From Methylobacterium aquaticum (GTDB lineage Bacteria; Pseudomonadota; Alphaproteobacteria; Rhizobiales; Beijerinckiaceae), in NCBI RefSeq assembly GCF_001043915.1, contig NZ_LABX01000081.1, positions 1 through 64,000 on the forward strand: a stretch of DNA of 64,000 nt. The letters are read 5' to 3'. This document shows, in pieces, positions 37,227 to 46,741 of the stretch (position 1 is the stretch's first letter; each line of letters begins with the position of its first letter). A program made the translations under genes and the position numbers. Below the pieces are notes generated by a model. The model was not told where the DNA came from and did no database searches. It was given only the letters and a program-made list of their open reading frames with translations.

Positions 37227-37954
37227 TCGAACTCGACGACGTCCGCAAATCCTACGGGGCGCTGCCCGTCCTCAAGGGCATCACCGCGCGGGTCTCGAAG
37301 GGCGAGGTGGTCTGCGTGATCGGGCCGTCTGGCTCGGGCAAGTCGACCGTGCTCCGCTGCATCAACGGACTCGAATCCTACGAATCCGGCACGATCACGG
37401 TGAATGGCCGCAAGGTCGATCGGTCCGACCGCTCGATCCGGGCCGTGCGGGTCCAGGTCTCGATGGTCTTCCAGCGCTTCAACCTGTTTCCGCACCGCAC
37501 GGCGCTCCAGAACGTCATCGAGGGGCCGATCTACGTAAAGGGCGAGGACCGCCAGGAGGCGACCGAGCGCGGCCGGGCGCTGCTCGCCCGGGTCGGGCTC
37601 GCCGGCAAGGAGGAGGCGCATCCGCCGCAACTGTCCGGCGGGCAGCAGCAGCGGGTCGCCATCGCCCGGGCGCTCGCCATGCGGCCCGACGCGATCCTGT
37701 TCGACGAGCCGACCTCGGCGCTCGACCCGGAGCTGGTCGGCGAAGTCCTGGGCACGATGCGCGGACTCGCCGAGGAGGGGATGACCATGATGGTCGTGAC
37801 CCACGAGATGAGCTTCGCCCGCGAGGTCGCCGACCGGGTGCTGTTCCTCGACGGCGGCGTGATCGTCGAGGAGGGCCCGGCCCGCGAGGTGCTGGGCCGC
37901 CCGCAGCAGCCCCGCACCCAGGACTTCCTGAGACGGGTGCTGAATCCCCTGTGA
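37223..37954 (+). CDS. Amino-acid ABC transporter ATP-binding protein (GlnQ/HisP type)
   Basis: The 243-residue cytosolic ATPase has Walker [10 protein letters not shown] (about 34-42), the Q-loop in [13 protein letters not shown], signature [16 protein letters not shown], Walker [15 protein letters not shown] and the switch His in VVTHEMSFA. It energises the permease encoded immediately upstream. Its stop codon lies inside the first unit of a 13-bp tandem repeat. Confidence 0.95.
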   Translation: MIELDDVRKSYGALPVLKGITARVSKGEVVCVIGPSGSGKSTVLRCINGLESYESGTITVNGRKVDRSDRSIRAVRVQVSMVFQRFNLFPHRTALQNVIEGPIYVKGEDRQEATERGRALLARVGLAGKEEAHPPQLSGGQQQRVAIARALAMRPDAILFDEPTSALDPELVGEVLGTMRGLAEEGMTMMVVTHEMSFAREVADRVLFLDGGVIVEEGPAREVLGRPQQPRTQDFLRRVLNPL

Positions 37955-38004
37955 CGAGTGTCTTGGACGGGTGTCTTGGACGGGTGTCTTGGGCGAGTGT
38001 CTTG
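37953..38004 (+). repeat. Four 13-bp tandem repeats bridging two genes
   Basis: Units GACGAGTGTCTTG, GACGGGTGTCTTG, GACGGGTGTCTTG and GGCGAGTGTCTTG run without gap from the stop codon of the ABC ATPase to 2 bases before the ATG of the oxidase. They fill the whole ribosome-binding region of the downstream gene, which has no Shine-Dalgarno. Confidence 0.92.
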
Positions 38005-38006
38005 CG

Positions 38007-39293
38007 ATGACCGAACCGTTCCCCCTGGGGCCGGCCCTCTGGGCCACCACCGCGCCGCCGGCTCCCGCCACCCAGCCCCTCGCGGAATCCGGCCGCGCCG
38101 ACGTGGTGGTGATCGGCGGCGGCTTTTGCGGCCTGTCGACGGCGCTCCACCTCGCCGAGGCGGGCCTCAAGCCCGTGGTGCTGGAGGCGCGCGAGATCGG
38201 CTTCGGCGGCTCGGGCCGCAATGGCGGCCAGGTGATCCCGGGCCTCAAGCACGATCCCGACGAGCTGGTGGCCATGTTCGGGCCCGAGCGCGGCGAGCGC
38301 CTCGCGGCCTTCGGGGCCGGCACCGCCGACGCGGTGTTCGACCTCATCGCGAAGCACCGCATGGACGTGCCCCGGATCCGCACCGGCTGGATCCAGGGCG
38401 CCCATACCGACGAGGGGCTGGCCCTGGCGGAAAGCCGGGCGGCGCAATGGTCCCGCCGCGGCGCCCCCGTGCGCCTGCTCGACAAGGCCGAGACCGACCG
38501 GCTCCTCGGCACCGAGCGCTACCGCGGCGGCTGGCTCGACCGGCGGGCCGGCGCGGTCCAGCCGCTGGCCTATGCCCGCGGCCTCGCGACGGCGGCGCTG
38601 GCGGCCGGGGCCCGCATCCACACCGACACTCCCGTCACCAGCCTGTCTCGCCAGGGCGACATCTGGACGGTGCGGACGGCGGCCGGCCCGAGCCTGACCA
38701 CCGAGCGGGTGGTGCTGTGCACCAACGGCTATTCGGGCGACCTGTGGCCGCACTTGCGCCAGACGATCATCGCGGCGAACTCGTTCCAGGTCGCCACGAC
38801 GCCGCTCTCCGACAACCTGCGCCGCACGGTGCTGCCCGAGGGCCAGGTCTGCTCCGACACCCGCAAGCTGCTGCTCTATTTCCGTCTCGACCATACCGGA
38901 CGGCTGCTGCTCGGCGGTCGCGGGCCGTTCCGGGAGCCGAAGGGGCAGAGCGACTGGTCGCATCTGGAGCGGATCGTCCCGAAGCTGTTTCCGCAGCTCG
39001 CCGGCATCGGCTTCGATCATCGCTGGTGCGGCCGGGTCGCGGTCACCCGGGACTACCTGCCCCACCTGCACGCGCCCGAACCCGGCCTCCTCATCGATAT
39101 CGGCTGTCAGGGCCGCGGCGTCGGCCTCCAGACCCGCATGGGCCAGGCGATCGCCGCCTTCCTCGCCCGGGGCGACGCCGACGCGCTGCCCCTCGCCCCG
39201 ACCCCGATCACGCCGCTGCCGCTGCACGGGCTCCACCGGCTCTACGCCTCGGCGGTGGTGGCCTGGTACCGGCTGCAAGACGGGGGGCTGTGA
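38007..39293 (+). CDS. FAD-dependent amine/amino-acid oxidoreductase (DAO family, PuuB/OrdL-like)
   Basis: The 428-residue flavoprotein has a Rossmann fold VVVIGGGFCGLSTALHLAEAG at about 34-54, then the DAO-family pattern FGGSGRNGGQVIPGLK. Further blocks are GAVQPLAYARGLATAAL, VVLCTNGYSG, LLLYFRLDHTGRLLLGGRG and the C-terminal LPHLHAPEPGLLIDIGCQGRGVGLQTRMGQ. The pattern fits gamma-glutamylputrescine oxidase-like enzymes, which deaminate an amine to an aldehyde with H2O2. It is fourth in the transporter operon under the PuuR-like regulator. No glutamylation (PuuA) or aldehyde dehydrogenase gene is adjacent, so the exact substrate is open. Confidence 0.88.
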   Translation: MTEPFPLGPALWATTAPPAPATQPLAESGRADVVVIGGGFCGLSTALHLAEAGLKPVVLEAREIGFGGSGRNGGQVIPGLKHDPDELVAMFGPERGERLAAFGAGTADAVFDLIAKHRMDVPRIRTGWIQGAHTDEGLALAESRAAQWSRRGAPVRLLDKAETDRLLGTERYRGGWLDRRAGAVQPLAYARGLATAALAAGARIHTDTPVTSLSRQGDIWTVRTAAGPSLTTERVVLCTNGYSGDLWPHLRQTIIAANSFQVATTPLSDNLRRTVLPEGQVCSDTRKLLLYFRLDHTGRLLLGGRGPFREPKGQSDWSHLERIVPKLFPQLAGIGFDHRWCGRVAVTRDYLPHLHAPEPGLLIDIGCQGRGVGLQTRMGQAIAAFLARGDADALPLAPTPITPLPLHGLHRLYASAVVAWYRLQDGGL

Positions 39294-39626
39294 CGGACGC
39301 GCCCACGAGGCGCCGCGGGCGTCCGGCACCGCCGTTTCCGCATCGCCTTCGGGACGTCGACCCCGTCCGGCATCGCTCGTGCAAAGCCACGCCTCCGTCA
39401 CGCTCGATTATCGTGACGCCTTGGTCTACACAAGTCGCCAACATCGTCACTGCGGGCGGCATTTTTCGTAGTCAATCTTAACCCCGGCGTCATCTCTGGC
39501 TCGACGTCAGATCTTACGCCAAAGAATATCATCGCGACCCGCGGAGTCCGCCGCACCATTTTCATCGCTTCTTAAAGGCCGCGGGGGCACGGTGGACTCG
39601 TCCTCCGCATCGATCAGACCAGAGCT
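39294..39626. other. Intergenic region before the GGDEF-EAL gene
   Basis: No gene was found in these 333 bases. The stretch from about 39410 to 39560 is less GC-rich than its surroundings and probably contains the promoter of the downstream gene, but no convincing -35/-10 pair, terminator or repeat was recognised. Confidence 0.4.
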
Positions 39627-42347
39627 GTGCGCCCTTCGATCGACACTCCGCCGGCCGATGACTCCCGCGGCCGCTCCTTCCGGCTGGTGGCTCTGTCCGC
39701 CGGCGTCCTGGCGGTGCTGATCGCGGTCTCCGCCGTGCTGCTCGTGCGCAGTCTGCACACCCATGCGGTCACCGAGACCGAGCGCAGTCTCATCGGACTC
39801 TCGACCGTGCTCGCCGATCAGGCCGACCGGGCGCTGCAATCCATCGAGCTGGTCCAGGACGGCGTGATCGACGATTTTCATGCCGCCGGGATCGCCACCG
39901 AGGCGGATTACGCGGCGATGGCGGCGCGGAAGACGCTGCACGAGACGCTGAAGACGCGCCTCGCCGCCCTGCCGCAGGCGAACGCCGTCGCGATGATCGA
40001 CCGGGACGGCAACCTCCTGAATTTCAGCCGCTACTGGCCGATCCCGGCGGTGAACATCGCCGACCGGGACTACTTCAAGGCGCTCGCGGCCGATCCGGCG
40101 CTCGATCGCACCATCAGCCGGCCGTTGCAGAACCGCGGCGACGGGGCCTGGACGGTCTACATCGCCCGCAAGGTCCGGGCACCGGACGGGTCGTTCCTCG
40201 GGCTGGTGCTCGGCGCCATCGAACTCGGCTATTTCGAGCGGCTCTATCGGACGATCGCTCCGACGACGGAGGACGTGATCTCGGTGTTCCGCAGCGACGG
40301 GACGCTCCTCGTGCGCCATCCCCATTACGCCGGCACCGTCGGCCGAACCTACACGGAGGTTGCGACGTCCCGCATCCCCCACAGGAACCTGTCCGGCGGC
40401 GTGATCCGCCAGGTCAGCCCGATCGACGGGCGCGACCGCATCGTCGGCACGAAGGCGCTGGCACGCTACCCGATGTTCCTGAGCGTCAGCCGCACGACGG
40501 AGGCGAGCCTCGCTACCTGGCGCCGCCAGGCCTGGGTCATCGGCACGGCCGCCCTCGTCCTCGATCTCGGCCTCCTGGGGCTGGTGCTCCTCGACCTGCG
40601 CCAGATGCGGGCACAGGCGCGGATCGCCGAGGCCGAGGCCGCCCGGTCCGCCGCCGAGACGCGGGAGCGGGGCGAGCGGGAACTCAGCGCCCAGCGGGCG
40701 AAGTTCGGCATCGCCCTCGACCACATGACGCAGGGGCTGTGCCTGTTCGACTGCGACGACCGGCTGATCGTGATGAATGCGCGCTACGCGCAGATGCACG
40801 CCGTGCCCGATGCCCTGCGCCCGCAGGGCACCCCGCTCGCCGCGCTCCTCGCCCATCTGGAGGCGGACGGGACCCGGTCTGAGCTGTTGACCGCGGGCCG
40901 GCGCTGCATCGCCGCGGGCGGCCCGGCGAGCGTCACCTGCGACCTCGCCGACGGGCGCGCCATCGCGGTGGTGCACGTGCCGATCCCGGGCGGCGGCTGG
41001 ATCTGCACCCACGAGGACGTGAGCGAGCAGCGCCGCAACGAGGCGCGCATCGCCCATATGGCCCGGCACGACGCCCTGACCGGGCTGCCGAACCGGACGC
41101 AGATGCAGGACCGCCTCGACGCCGCGCTCGCGGAGCGCGGCGCCGGGGACAGGGTGAGCGTCCTCTGCCTCGATCTCGACGGGTTCAAGGAGGTCAACGA
41201 CACCTACGGCCACCCGGTCGGCGACGAGCTTCTCCAGCTCGTGGCGAAGCGCTTGCAGGAGGCGGTCGGCACCACGGCTCTCGTCGGGCGTCTGGGCGGC
41301 GACGAATTCGCGGTGATCCGCTGCGCGCCCGCGCATCCGGCCGGGATCGCCGCCCTCGCCGAGCGGATCGTCCGGCTCCTGCGGGTGCCGTTCGCGGTCC
41401 AGGGCCACGAGGTCGGCATCGGAACCTCGATCGGCATCGCCACCACGGAAGCGACCGAGGTGACGACCGCCGAGCTGCAACGCCAGGCCGATGTCGCGCT
41501 CTACCAGGCCAAGGCATCCGGACGGAACGGCTGGCGCTTCTTCGACCCGGCGATGGATGCCGGCCTGCAACGCCGCCGGCAGCTCGGCGCCGACCTGCGC
41601 AGCGCCCTCGCCGAGGGACAGCTCGACGTCCATTACCAGCCGATCGTCGCCGCCGACGGGTCGGGCCTGCGCACCTGCGAGGCGCTCCTGCGCTGGCGCC
41701 ACCCGCGCGAAGGCTTCGTCAGCCCGGCCGAGTTCATCCCGATCGCCGAGACGACCGGGCAGATCCGCGCCCTCGGCGCCTGGACGCTCGCCCGGGCCTG
41801 CACCGACGCCGCCGCCTGGCCCGCCGACATCAAGGTGGCGGTGAACCTCTCCCCGGCGCAGTTCGTCGGCGACGGCCTCGTCGAGGAGGTCGCGGGCGCG
41901 CTCAGGGCGAGCGGCCTGCCGCCCGAGCGGCTCGAACTCGAGATCACCGAATCGGTGCTGCTCCAGGACGACGACGCGACCCTGGCGATCTTGCACCGGC
42001 TGCGCGCCCTCGGGATCGGCACCGCGATGGACGATTTCGGCACCGGCTATTCCAGCTTGAGCTACCTGCGCCGCTTCCCCTTCGACAAGATCAAGATCGA
42101 CCGCTGCTTCGTGCAGGATCTGGGGCAGGAGGACGATAGCGGCGCGATCGTCCGCGCCACGATCGGCCTCGGCAAGGCGCTCGGCATGGTCGTGCTGGCC
42201 GAGGGCGTCGAGACCGAAGCGCAGGCGGCGATCCTGCGCGGAGCGGGCTGCGACGAGTTGCAGGGCTACCTGTTCGGCAAGCCCTGCCCGGTCGCGGAGC
42301 TGCGGGGAATCGGGCGGAGGGGTGGCGTGGTCTCGGCCGCCGCCTGA
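39627..42347 (+). CDS. Membrane sensor with dCache-like, PAS-like, GGDEF and EAL domains
   Basis: The 906-residue protein starts at GTG 39627. TM1 is at about 20-43, followed by a periplasmic dCache-type sensor (about 44-300, with PAVNIADRDYFKAL), TM2 (about 301-322), a coiled coil, and a PAS-like domain (GIALDHMTQGLCLFDCDDRLIVMN). GGDEF follows with intact RLGGDEFAV (about 556), then EAL with CEALLRW (about 685), DDFGTGYSSLSYLRRFP and VLAEGVET. Both cyclase and phosphodiesterase motifs look complete, so it could make or degrade c-di-GMP depending on the periplasmic ligand. It stands alone between an FAD oxidase and a convergent amidase. Confidence 0.92.
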   Translation: MRPSIDTPPADDSRGRSFRLVALSAGVLAVLIAVSAVLLVRSLHTHAVTETERSLIGLSTVLADQADRALQSIELVQDGVIDDFHAAGIATEADYAAMAARKTLHETLKTRLAALPQANAVAMIDRDGNLLNFSRYWPIPAVNIADRDYFKALAADPALDRTISRPLQNRGDGAWTVYIARKVRAPDGSFLGLVLGAIELGYFERLYRTIAPTTEDVISVFRSDGTLLVRHPHYAGTVGRTYTEVATSRIPHRNLSGGVIRQVSPIDGRDRIVGTKALARYPMFLSVSRTTEASLATWRRQAWVIGTAALVLDLGLLGLVLLDLRQMRAQARIAEAEAARSAAETRERGERELSAQRAKFGIALDHMTQGLCLFDCDDRLIVMNARYAQMHAVPDALRPQGTPLAALLAHLEADGTRSELLTAGRRCIAAGGPASVTCDLADGRAIAVVHVPIPGGGWICTHEDVSEQRRNEARIAHMARHDALTGLPNRTQMQDRLDAALAERGAGDRVSVLCLDLDGFKEVNDTYGHPVGDELLQLVAKRLQEAVGTTALVGRLGGDEFAVIRCAPAHPAGIAALAERIVRLLRVPFAVQGHEVGIGTSIGIATTEATEVTTAELQRQADVALYQAKASGRNGWRFFDPAMDAGLQRRRQLGADLRSALAEGQLDVHYQPIVAADGSGLRTCEALLRWRHPREGFVSPAEFIPIAETTGQIRALGAWTLARACTDAAAWPADIKVAVNLSPAQFVGDGLVEEVAGALRASGLPPERLELEITESVLLQDDDATLAILHRLRALGIGTAMDDFGTGYSSLSYLRRFPFDKIKIDRCFVQDLGQEDDSGAIVRATIGLGKALGMVVLAEGVETEAQAAILRGAGCDELQGYLFGKPCPVAELRGIGRRGGVVSAAA

Positions 42348-42354
42348 CCCTCCC

Positions 42355-43599
42355 CTATCCCCGCAGCGCGCGCTCGATCAGCCCCGCCGCGGCGAGCGCC
42401 CGCCCGTCATCGCCGAACCGGGCGATCACCTGAACCCCCACCGGCAGGCCGGCGGGCGTCCGGTCGACCGGGAGGGTGACGCACGGCACACCCATCAGGG
42501 TCCAGAGGCGGTTGAAGCGCGAATCCCCCGTGTGATCGAGGCCGGCCGGCGCCGCGCCGGGCGCCGCGTAGGTCAGGAGAACGTCGCATCCCTTCTCCGA
42601 AAAGACGTCCTTCAGGCCGCGGCGGGCGTGGTGGGCGGTGCGGCGCGCGTCGTCATAGGCCGGGGTGTCGATCCCTTGCGCCGCGTCGAGGGCGGCGCGC
42701 AGGCGCGGTGGCAGGGCGTCGCGGTGGGTCGCGTATTCCCAGGCGAGGGCCTGGCGCGCCTCGTAATCCTGGAGCGTGCCATGGGCCGCGAAAGCCTCGC
42801 CGAACGGGGCCGGCAGGGTGAGGTCGCGGAGCACCGCGCCGGCCCGCTCGGCGGCTTGCGCCGCCCGTGACAGCGCCGCCTCCGCCTCCGGCTCGGGGGC
42901 GGCGCAGAATTCCTGGCGCAGGATCCCGATCCGCGGCGCGCCGACCTCGCCGCTCCGCGCGATCGCCGGCCGGTCGGCGAGCAGCGCCAGGGCCTGGGCC
43001 GCGTCCGCAACGCCCGCGGCGAACAGGCCGAGCGTGTCGAGGGCCCAGGAGTAGCACTTCACCCCCACCGTCGGCAGCAGCCGGAACGACGGCTTGACGC
43101 CGACGACGCCGCAGAACGCCGCCGGGCGGATGATCGAGCCGCCGGTCTGGGTGCCCAGCGCCAGCGGCAGCATCCCGGCCGCCACCGCGGCGGCCGATCC
43201 CGCCGAGGAGCCGCCGGGGGTGTGCCCGGGGTGATGCGGGTTGCGGGTCGCCGTGGGGTCGAGGAAGGCGAAGGGCGTGGTGGTCGTCTTGGCGAGCGGC
43301 ACCGCGCCGAGCTGCTTCAGCCGCGCCACCACCGGCGCGTCGGCCCGCGGGCGCCAGCCATCGTAGATCGGCGAGCCCATCCGGGTCGGCAGGTCGGCGG
43401 TGTCGATGATGTCCTTGATCCCGACGGCGAGTCCGGCGAGCGGGCCGCTGTTCGGGATCGCCGGCGCCGGATCGACGCAGACCAGGGCGCCGACCTCCGG
43501 CTCGCGGGCCGCGATCGCTTCGCGCACGAGGCCGACCGCCCCCTCGGGCGTCAGCCGGCCGGAATCGCGTCGGGCGCAGAGATCGAGGAGCGAGAGCAT
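42355..43599 (-). CDS. Amidase (amidase-signature family)
   Basis: The 414-residue hydrolase has catalytic Lys in [10 protein letters not shown], and the cis-Ser and nucleophile Ser in the [15 protein letters not shown]...[23 protein letters not shown] signature. Length and pattern fit small-molecule amidases rather than the GatA transamidase subunit, since no gatB or gatC is present. The substrate is unknown; allophanate- or aryl-amide-type activity would be possible. It is convergent with the GGDEF-EAL gene and divergent from lptB. Confidence 0.9.
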   Translation of the reverse strand: MLSLLDLCARRDSGRLTPEGAVGLVREAIAAREPEVGALVCVDPAPAIPNSGPLAGLAVGIKDIIDTADLPTRMGSPIYDGWRPRADAPVVARLKQLGAVPLAKTTTTPFAFLDPTATRNPHHPGHTPGGSSAGSAAAVAAGMLPLALGTQTGGSIIRPAAFCGVVGVKPSFRLLPTVGVKCYSWALDTLGLFAAGVADAAQALALLADRPAIARSGEVGAPRIGILRQEFCAAPEPEAEAALSRAAQAAERAGAVLRDLTLPAPFGEAFAAHGTLQDYEARQALAWEYATHRDALPPRLRAALDAAQGIDTPAYDDARRTAHHARRGLKDVFSEKGCDVLLTYAAPGAAPAGLDHTGDSRFNRLWTLMGVPCVTLPVDRTPAGLPVGVQVIARFGDDGRALAAAGLIERALRG

Positions 43600-43832
43600 C
43601 GGGCCATCCGGGTGGGAGGAGTCGGATCAACGACTTTGTAAGCCCATTGTGGCGGTGTGTCCCAGAACACGAAGCGAGTCCTGGCGGGACCTGCCCGCGT
43701 TGCGGGCGGGGCCCGGCTTCGGCTAAACCGGCGCCGTTCATCCGCCGCACGGCCGCCTGGGGCGGATCAGGCCGGCGCGGCGGGGCGCCGAACAGCCGGC
43801 CTCCTTCACCGGCATCCTTCGCGAGTGAGCCC

Positions 43833-44702
43833 GTGACTCTTCCCTCCGCCCTGTCCCTGCGAGCCCAGTCCGTGCCCGCCCCCCGGGCCGTCTCGCGCCT
43901 CGGGCGCCTGTTCGGCCGCGGGCGCGGGGCCGAGACCCTGGCGACGGCGCAGGGCGGCGCCGCCGACGGTTTCGGCGGGCCCGGCATCCTGGCGGTGGCC
44001 GGCCTCAAGAAGAGCTACGGCGCCCGCACGGTGGTGCATGATGCCGGCCTGACCGTGCGCAACGGCGAGGCGGTGGGCCTGCTCGGCCCCAACGGTGCGG
44101 GCAAGACCACGATCTTCTACATGATCACCGGCCTCGTCTCGGCCGATCGCGGCACGATCAGCCTCGACGGGTACGAGATCACCCGGCTGCCGATGTACCA
44201 GCGCGCCCGGCTCGGCATCGGCTACCTGCCGCAGGAGGCGTCGATCTTCCGCGGCCTCAACGTCGAGGACAACATCCGGGCCGTGCTCGAGGTGGTGGAG
44301 CCCGACCGCAAGGCGCGCGAGCGCAAGCTCGATTCGCTCCTCGACGAATTCAACATCACCCGCCTGCGCAAGTCGCCCTCGATCGCCCTGTCGGGCGGCG
44401 AGCGGCGGCGCTGCGAGATCGCCCGGGCGCTCGCCTCCTCGCCCTCCTTCATGCTGCTCGACGAGCCCTTCGCGGGCATCGACCCGATCGCCGTCGGCGA
44501 CATCCAGGAACTGGTGATGCACCTCAAGGGCCGCGGCATCGGCGTGCTCATCACCGATCACAACGTGCGCGAGACGCTCGGCCTGATCGACCGGGCCTAT
44601 ATCGTGCATTCGGGCCGCATCCTGACCGAGGGCACCCCCGACGAGATCGTGGCGAACGAGGACGTGCGGCGGCTGTATCTGGGCGAGGATTTCAGGCTGT
44701 AA
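43833..44702 (+). CDS. lptB: LPS export ABC transporter ATPase LptB
   Basis: The 289-residue ATPase of the LptB2FG complex extracts lipopolysaccharide from the inner membrane. Walker A is GPNGAGKTT at 85-93, [22 protein letters not shown] is the LptB-specific Q-loop region, the signature is [16 protein letters not shown], and Walker B is [41 protein letters not shown] is also typical. An N-terminal extension of about 50 residues is longer than in E. coli; the GTG 43833 start is provisional. lptC and lptA, usually directly upstream, are missing here and replaced by a divergent amidase. rpoN follows downstream as in most proteobacteria. Confidence 0.93.
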   Translation: MTLPSALSLRAQSVPAPRAVSRLGRLFGRGRGAETLATAQGGAADGFGGPGILAVAGLKKSYGARTVVHDAGLTVRNGEAVGLLGPNGAGKTTIFYMITGLVSADRGTISLDGYEITRLPMYQRARLGIGYLPQEASIFRGLNVEDNIRAVLEVVEPDRKARERKLDSLLDEFNITRLRKSPSIALSGGERRRCEIARALASSPSFMLLDEPFAGIDPIAVGDIQELVMHLKGRGIGVLITDHNVRETLGLIDRAYIVHSGRILTEGTPDEIVANEDVRRLYLGEDFRL

Positions 44703-45028
44703 CGGCGCCCCCGGGATCCGGGCGCCGCCGTGCAACCCCGCCGACGACCGGGAGCCGCGGCACCATCACGGCCCGCTCGGCGGCCCCCTACGTCATTGGC
44801 CCCTTACGTCATCGGCCCCCGCGTCGCGACCAACCCCCTGATCTCGCTCCGGCCCTTTTTCCACTGGTGTCCCGCACGGCCCTGCGTCACCCTCGGGTCC
44901 GACCACGCAGGCCCGCACGATCGCTTTGACGCGTGCCACGCTTCGGTTTAAAGCTGCTGTCCGATGTCTGAAGCAAGACTTGTGCCGACCCCGGCCGAAA
45001 CCGGGGCGTCGCATGGCGGGGCTGGCTG
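44703..45028 (+). other. lptB-rpoN intergenic region
   Basis: No gene was found in these 326 bases. They hold an imperfect direct repeat, CCCCTACGTCATTGG (44785-44799) and CCCTTACGTCATCGG (44801-44815), and a likely sigma-70 promoter at 44926-44954. The rpoN block can therefore be expressed independently of lptB. Confidence 0.5.
44926..44954 (+). promoter_or_regulatory. Probable housekeeping promoter of rpoN
   Basis: TTGACG (44926-44931) and TAAAGC (44949-44954) are separated by 17 bases and lie 75 bases before the rpoN start. The -35 box is near consensus, the -10 box weaker. Confidence 0.5.
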
Positions 45029-46582
45029 ATGGGTTTGCTGCAACGGCTCGAGATGCGCCAGGGTCAGGCCCTGGTGATGACGCCGCAACTCTTGCAGGCG
45101 ATCAAGCTCTTGCAGCTCTCCCATCTCGACCTCGCGGCCTATGTCGATGCCGAGCTGGAGCGCAATCCGCTCCTGGAGCGGGCCGAGGTGGAGGCGCCGG
45201 AACCGGCCGAGTCCCGCGGCGAGGCGCCCGACCCAGGCGGGGGCGAGAGCGACGGGTTCGACGGCGACGGTCCGGCCGAGCCCTGGCTCTCCCACGATCT
45301 CAACCCCAGCCGCAGCGAGATCGAGGGCGATCTCGGCACCCGCCTCGACAACGTGTTCCCGGATGACGGCCCGGTGGGCCGCGAGGCCCCGGCGGGGGAC
45401 GGTGAGGGGCTGTCGCTCACCCCGGCACCGTGGAGCGGCACCGGCGGCAGCTTCGACGGCGAGGCCCCGGATTTCGAGGCGACGCTGACCAGCGAATCCT
45501 CGCTGCACGAGCATCTGCGGGCCCAGCTCGACCTCGCCACTCGCGACCCCGTCGAGCGCCTGGTCGGCGGCTTCCTGGTCGATGCGATCGACGATGCCGG
45601 CTACCTGCGCGAGGACCTCGCCGCCCTGGCCGAGCGCCTGGGCGTCGGCCGTCCGGTGGTGGAGCGGGTGCTGGGGCTCGTCCAGGGCTTCGACCCCTCG
45701 GGCGTCGGCGCCCGCGACCTCGCCGAATGCCTGGCGATCCAGCTCCGCGAGCAGGACCGCTTCGACCCGGCGATGCAGGCGCTGGTCTCGCGCCTCGACC
45801 TCGTCGCCAAGCGCGATTTCACGGCCTTGCGCCGCCTGTGCGGGGTCGACGATGAGGATCTGGCGGACATGCTGTCCGAGCTGCGCCGCCTCGATCCCAA
45901 GCCCGGCCGCGCCTTCGGGGCCGGCCCGGTCGAGGTGCTGGTGCCGGATGTGTTCGTGCGCCCGGCCCCGGACGGTTCCTGGCTCGTCGAGCTGAACAGC
46001 GAGGCCCTGCCCCGGGTGCTGGTCAACCAGAGCTACTACGCCACCGTCTCGCGCGGGGCGACGACCGACACCGACAAAGCGTTCCTGTCGGAATGCCTGC
46101 AAACCGCCAACTGGCTCACCCGCAGCCTGGAGCAGCGCGCCCGCACCATCCTGAAGGTGGCGAGCGAGATCGTGCGCCAGCAGGACGGGTTCTTCGTCAA
46201 CGGCGTCGCCCACTTGCGGCCGCTCAACCTGAAGACCGTCGCCGACGCGATCGGCATGCACGAATCCACCGTCTCGCGGGTGACCTCGAACAAGTCGATC
46301 GGCACCAGCCGCGGCACCTTCGAGATGAAGTATTTCTTCACCGCGGCGATCCCCGGGGCGGCCGGGGCGGCGGCGCATTCCTCGGAAGCCGTGCGCCACC
46401 GCATCAAGCAGCTGATCGACGGCGAGGCCGACGACGTCCTGTCGGACGATGCCCTGGTGCAGCGCCTGCGCGGCGAGGGCGTCGACATCGCCCGCCGCAC
46501 CGTGGCGAAATACCGGGAATCGCTCCGCATCCCCTCCTCGATCGAGCGCCGGCGCGAGCGTGCCGCAATGCCGGCGCGGTGA
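45029..46582 (+). CDS. rpoN: RNA polymerase sigma-54 factor RpoN
   Basis: The 517-residue sigma factor directs RNA polymerase to -24/-12 promoters with AAA+ activators. Region I is Gln/Leu-rich (RQGQALVMTPQLLQAIKLLQLS, 10-31), followed by a variable acidic region II (about 55-150). The core-binding domain is at about 150-330. The HTH contains DAIGMHESTVSRVTSNKSIGTSRGTFEMKYFF. The RpoN box ARRTVAKYRE is at 488-497. It is followed by hpf and ptsN in the conserved order, tying nitrogen control, ribosome hibernation and the PTS-Ntr branch together. ATG 45029 matches the usual N-terminus. Confidence 0.97.
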   Translation: MGLLQRLEMRQGQALVMTPQLLQAIKLLQLSHLDLAAYVDAELERNPLLERAEVEAPEPAESRGEAPDPGGGESDGFDGDGPAEPWLSHDLNPSRSEIEGDLGTRLDNVFPDDGPVGREAPAGDGEGLSLTPAPWSGTGGSFDGEAPDFEATLTSESSLHEHLRAQLDLATRDPVERLVGGFLVDAIDDAGYLREDLAALAERLGVGRPVVERVLGLVQGFDPSGVGARDLAECLAIQLREQDRFDPAMQALVSRLDLVAKRDFTALRRLCGVDDEDLADMLSELRRLDPKPGRAFGAGPVEVLVPDVFVRPAPDGSWLVELNSEALPRVLVNQSYYATVSRGATTDTDKAFLSECLQTANWLTRSLEQRARTILKVASEIVRQQDGFFVNGVAHLRPLNLKTVADAIGMHESTVSRVTSNKSIGTSRGTFEMKYFFTAAIPGAAGAAAHSSEAVRHRIKQLIDGEADDVLSDDALVQRLRGEGVDIARRTVAKYRESLRIPSSIERRRERAAMPAR

Positions 46583-46741
46583 CCGCCGGCCCGCCCGCGG
46601 CTCCCCCGAAAGGTTCCTGCCGTCACTGAGCCGGCTTCGTTGACTTCGCGTCCGGACGTTCCTAGCTCTTGAAGGCAGGCCCTTGGCGCCGGAGACGTCC
46701 CCGGGCTGCGGGCCGACGAACGACGAGACCGGAGGGAGCTG

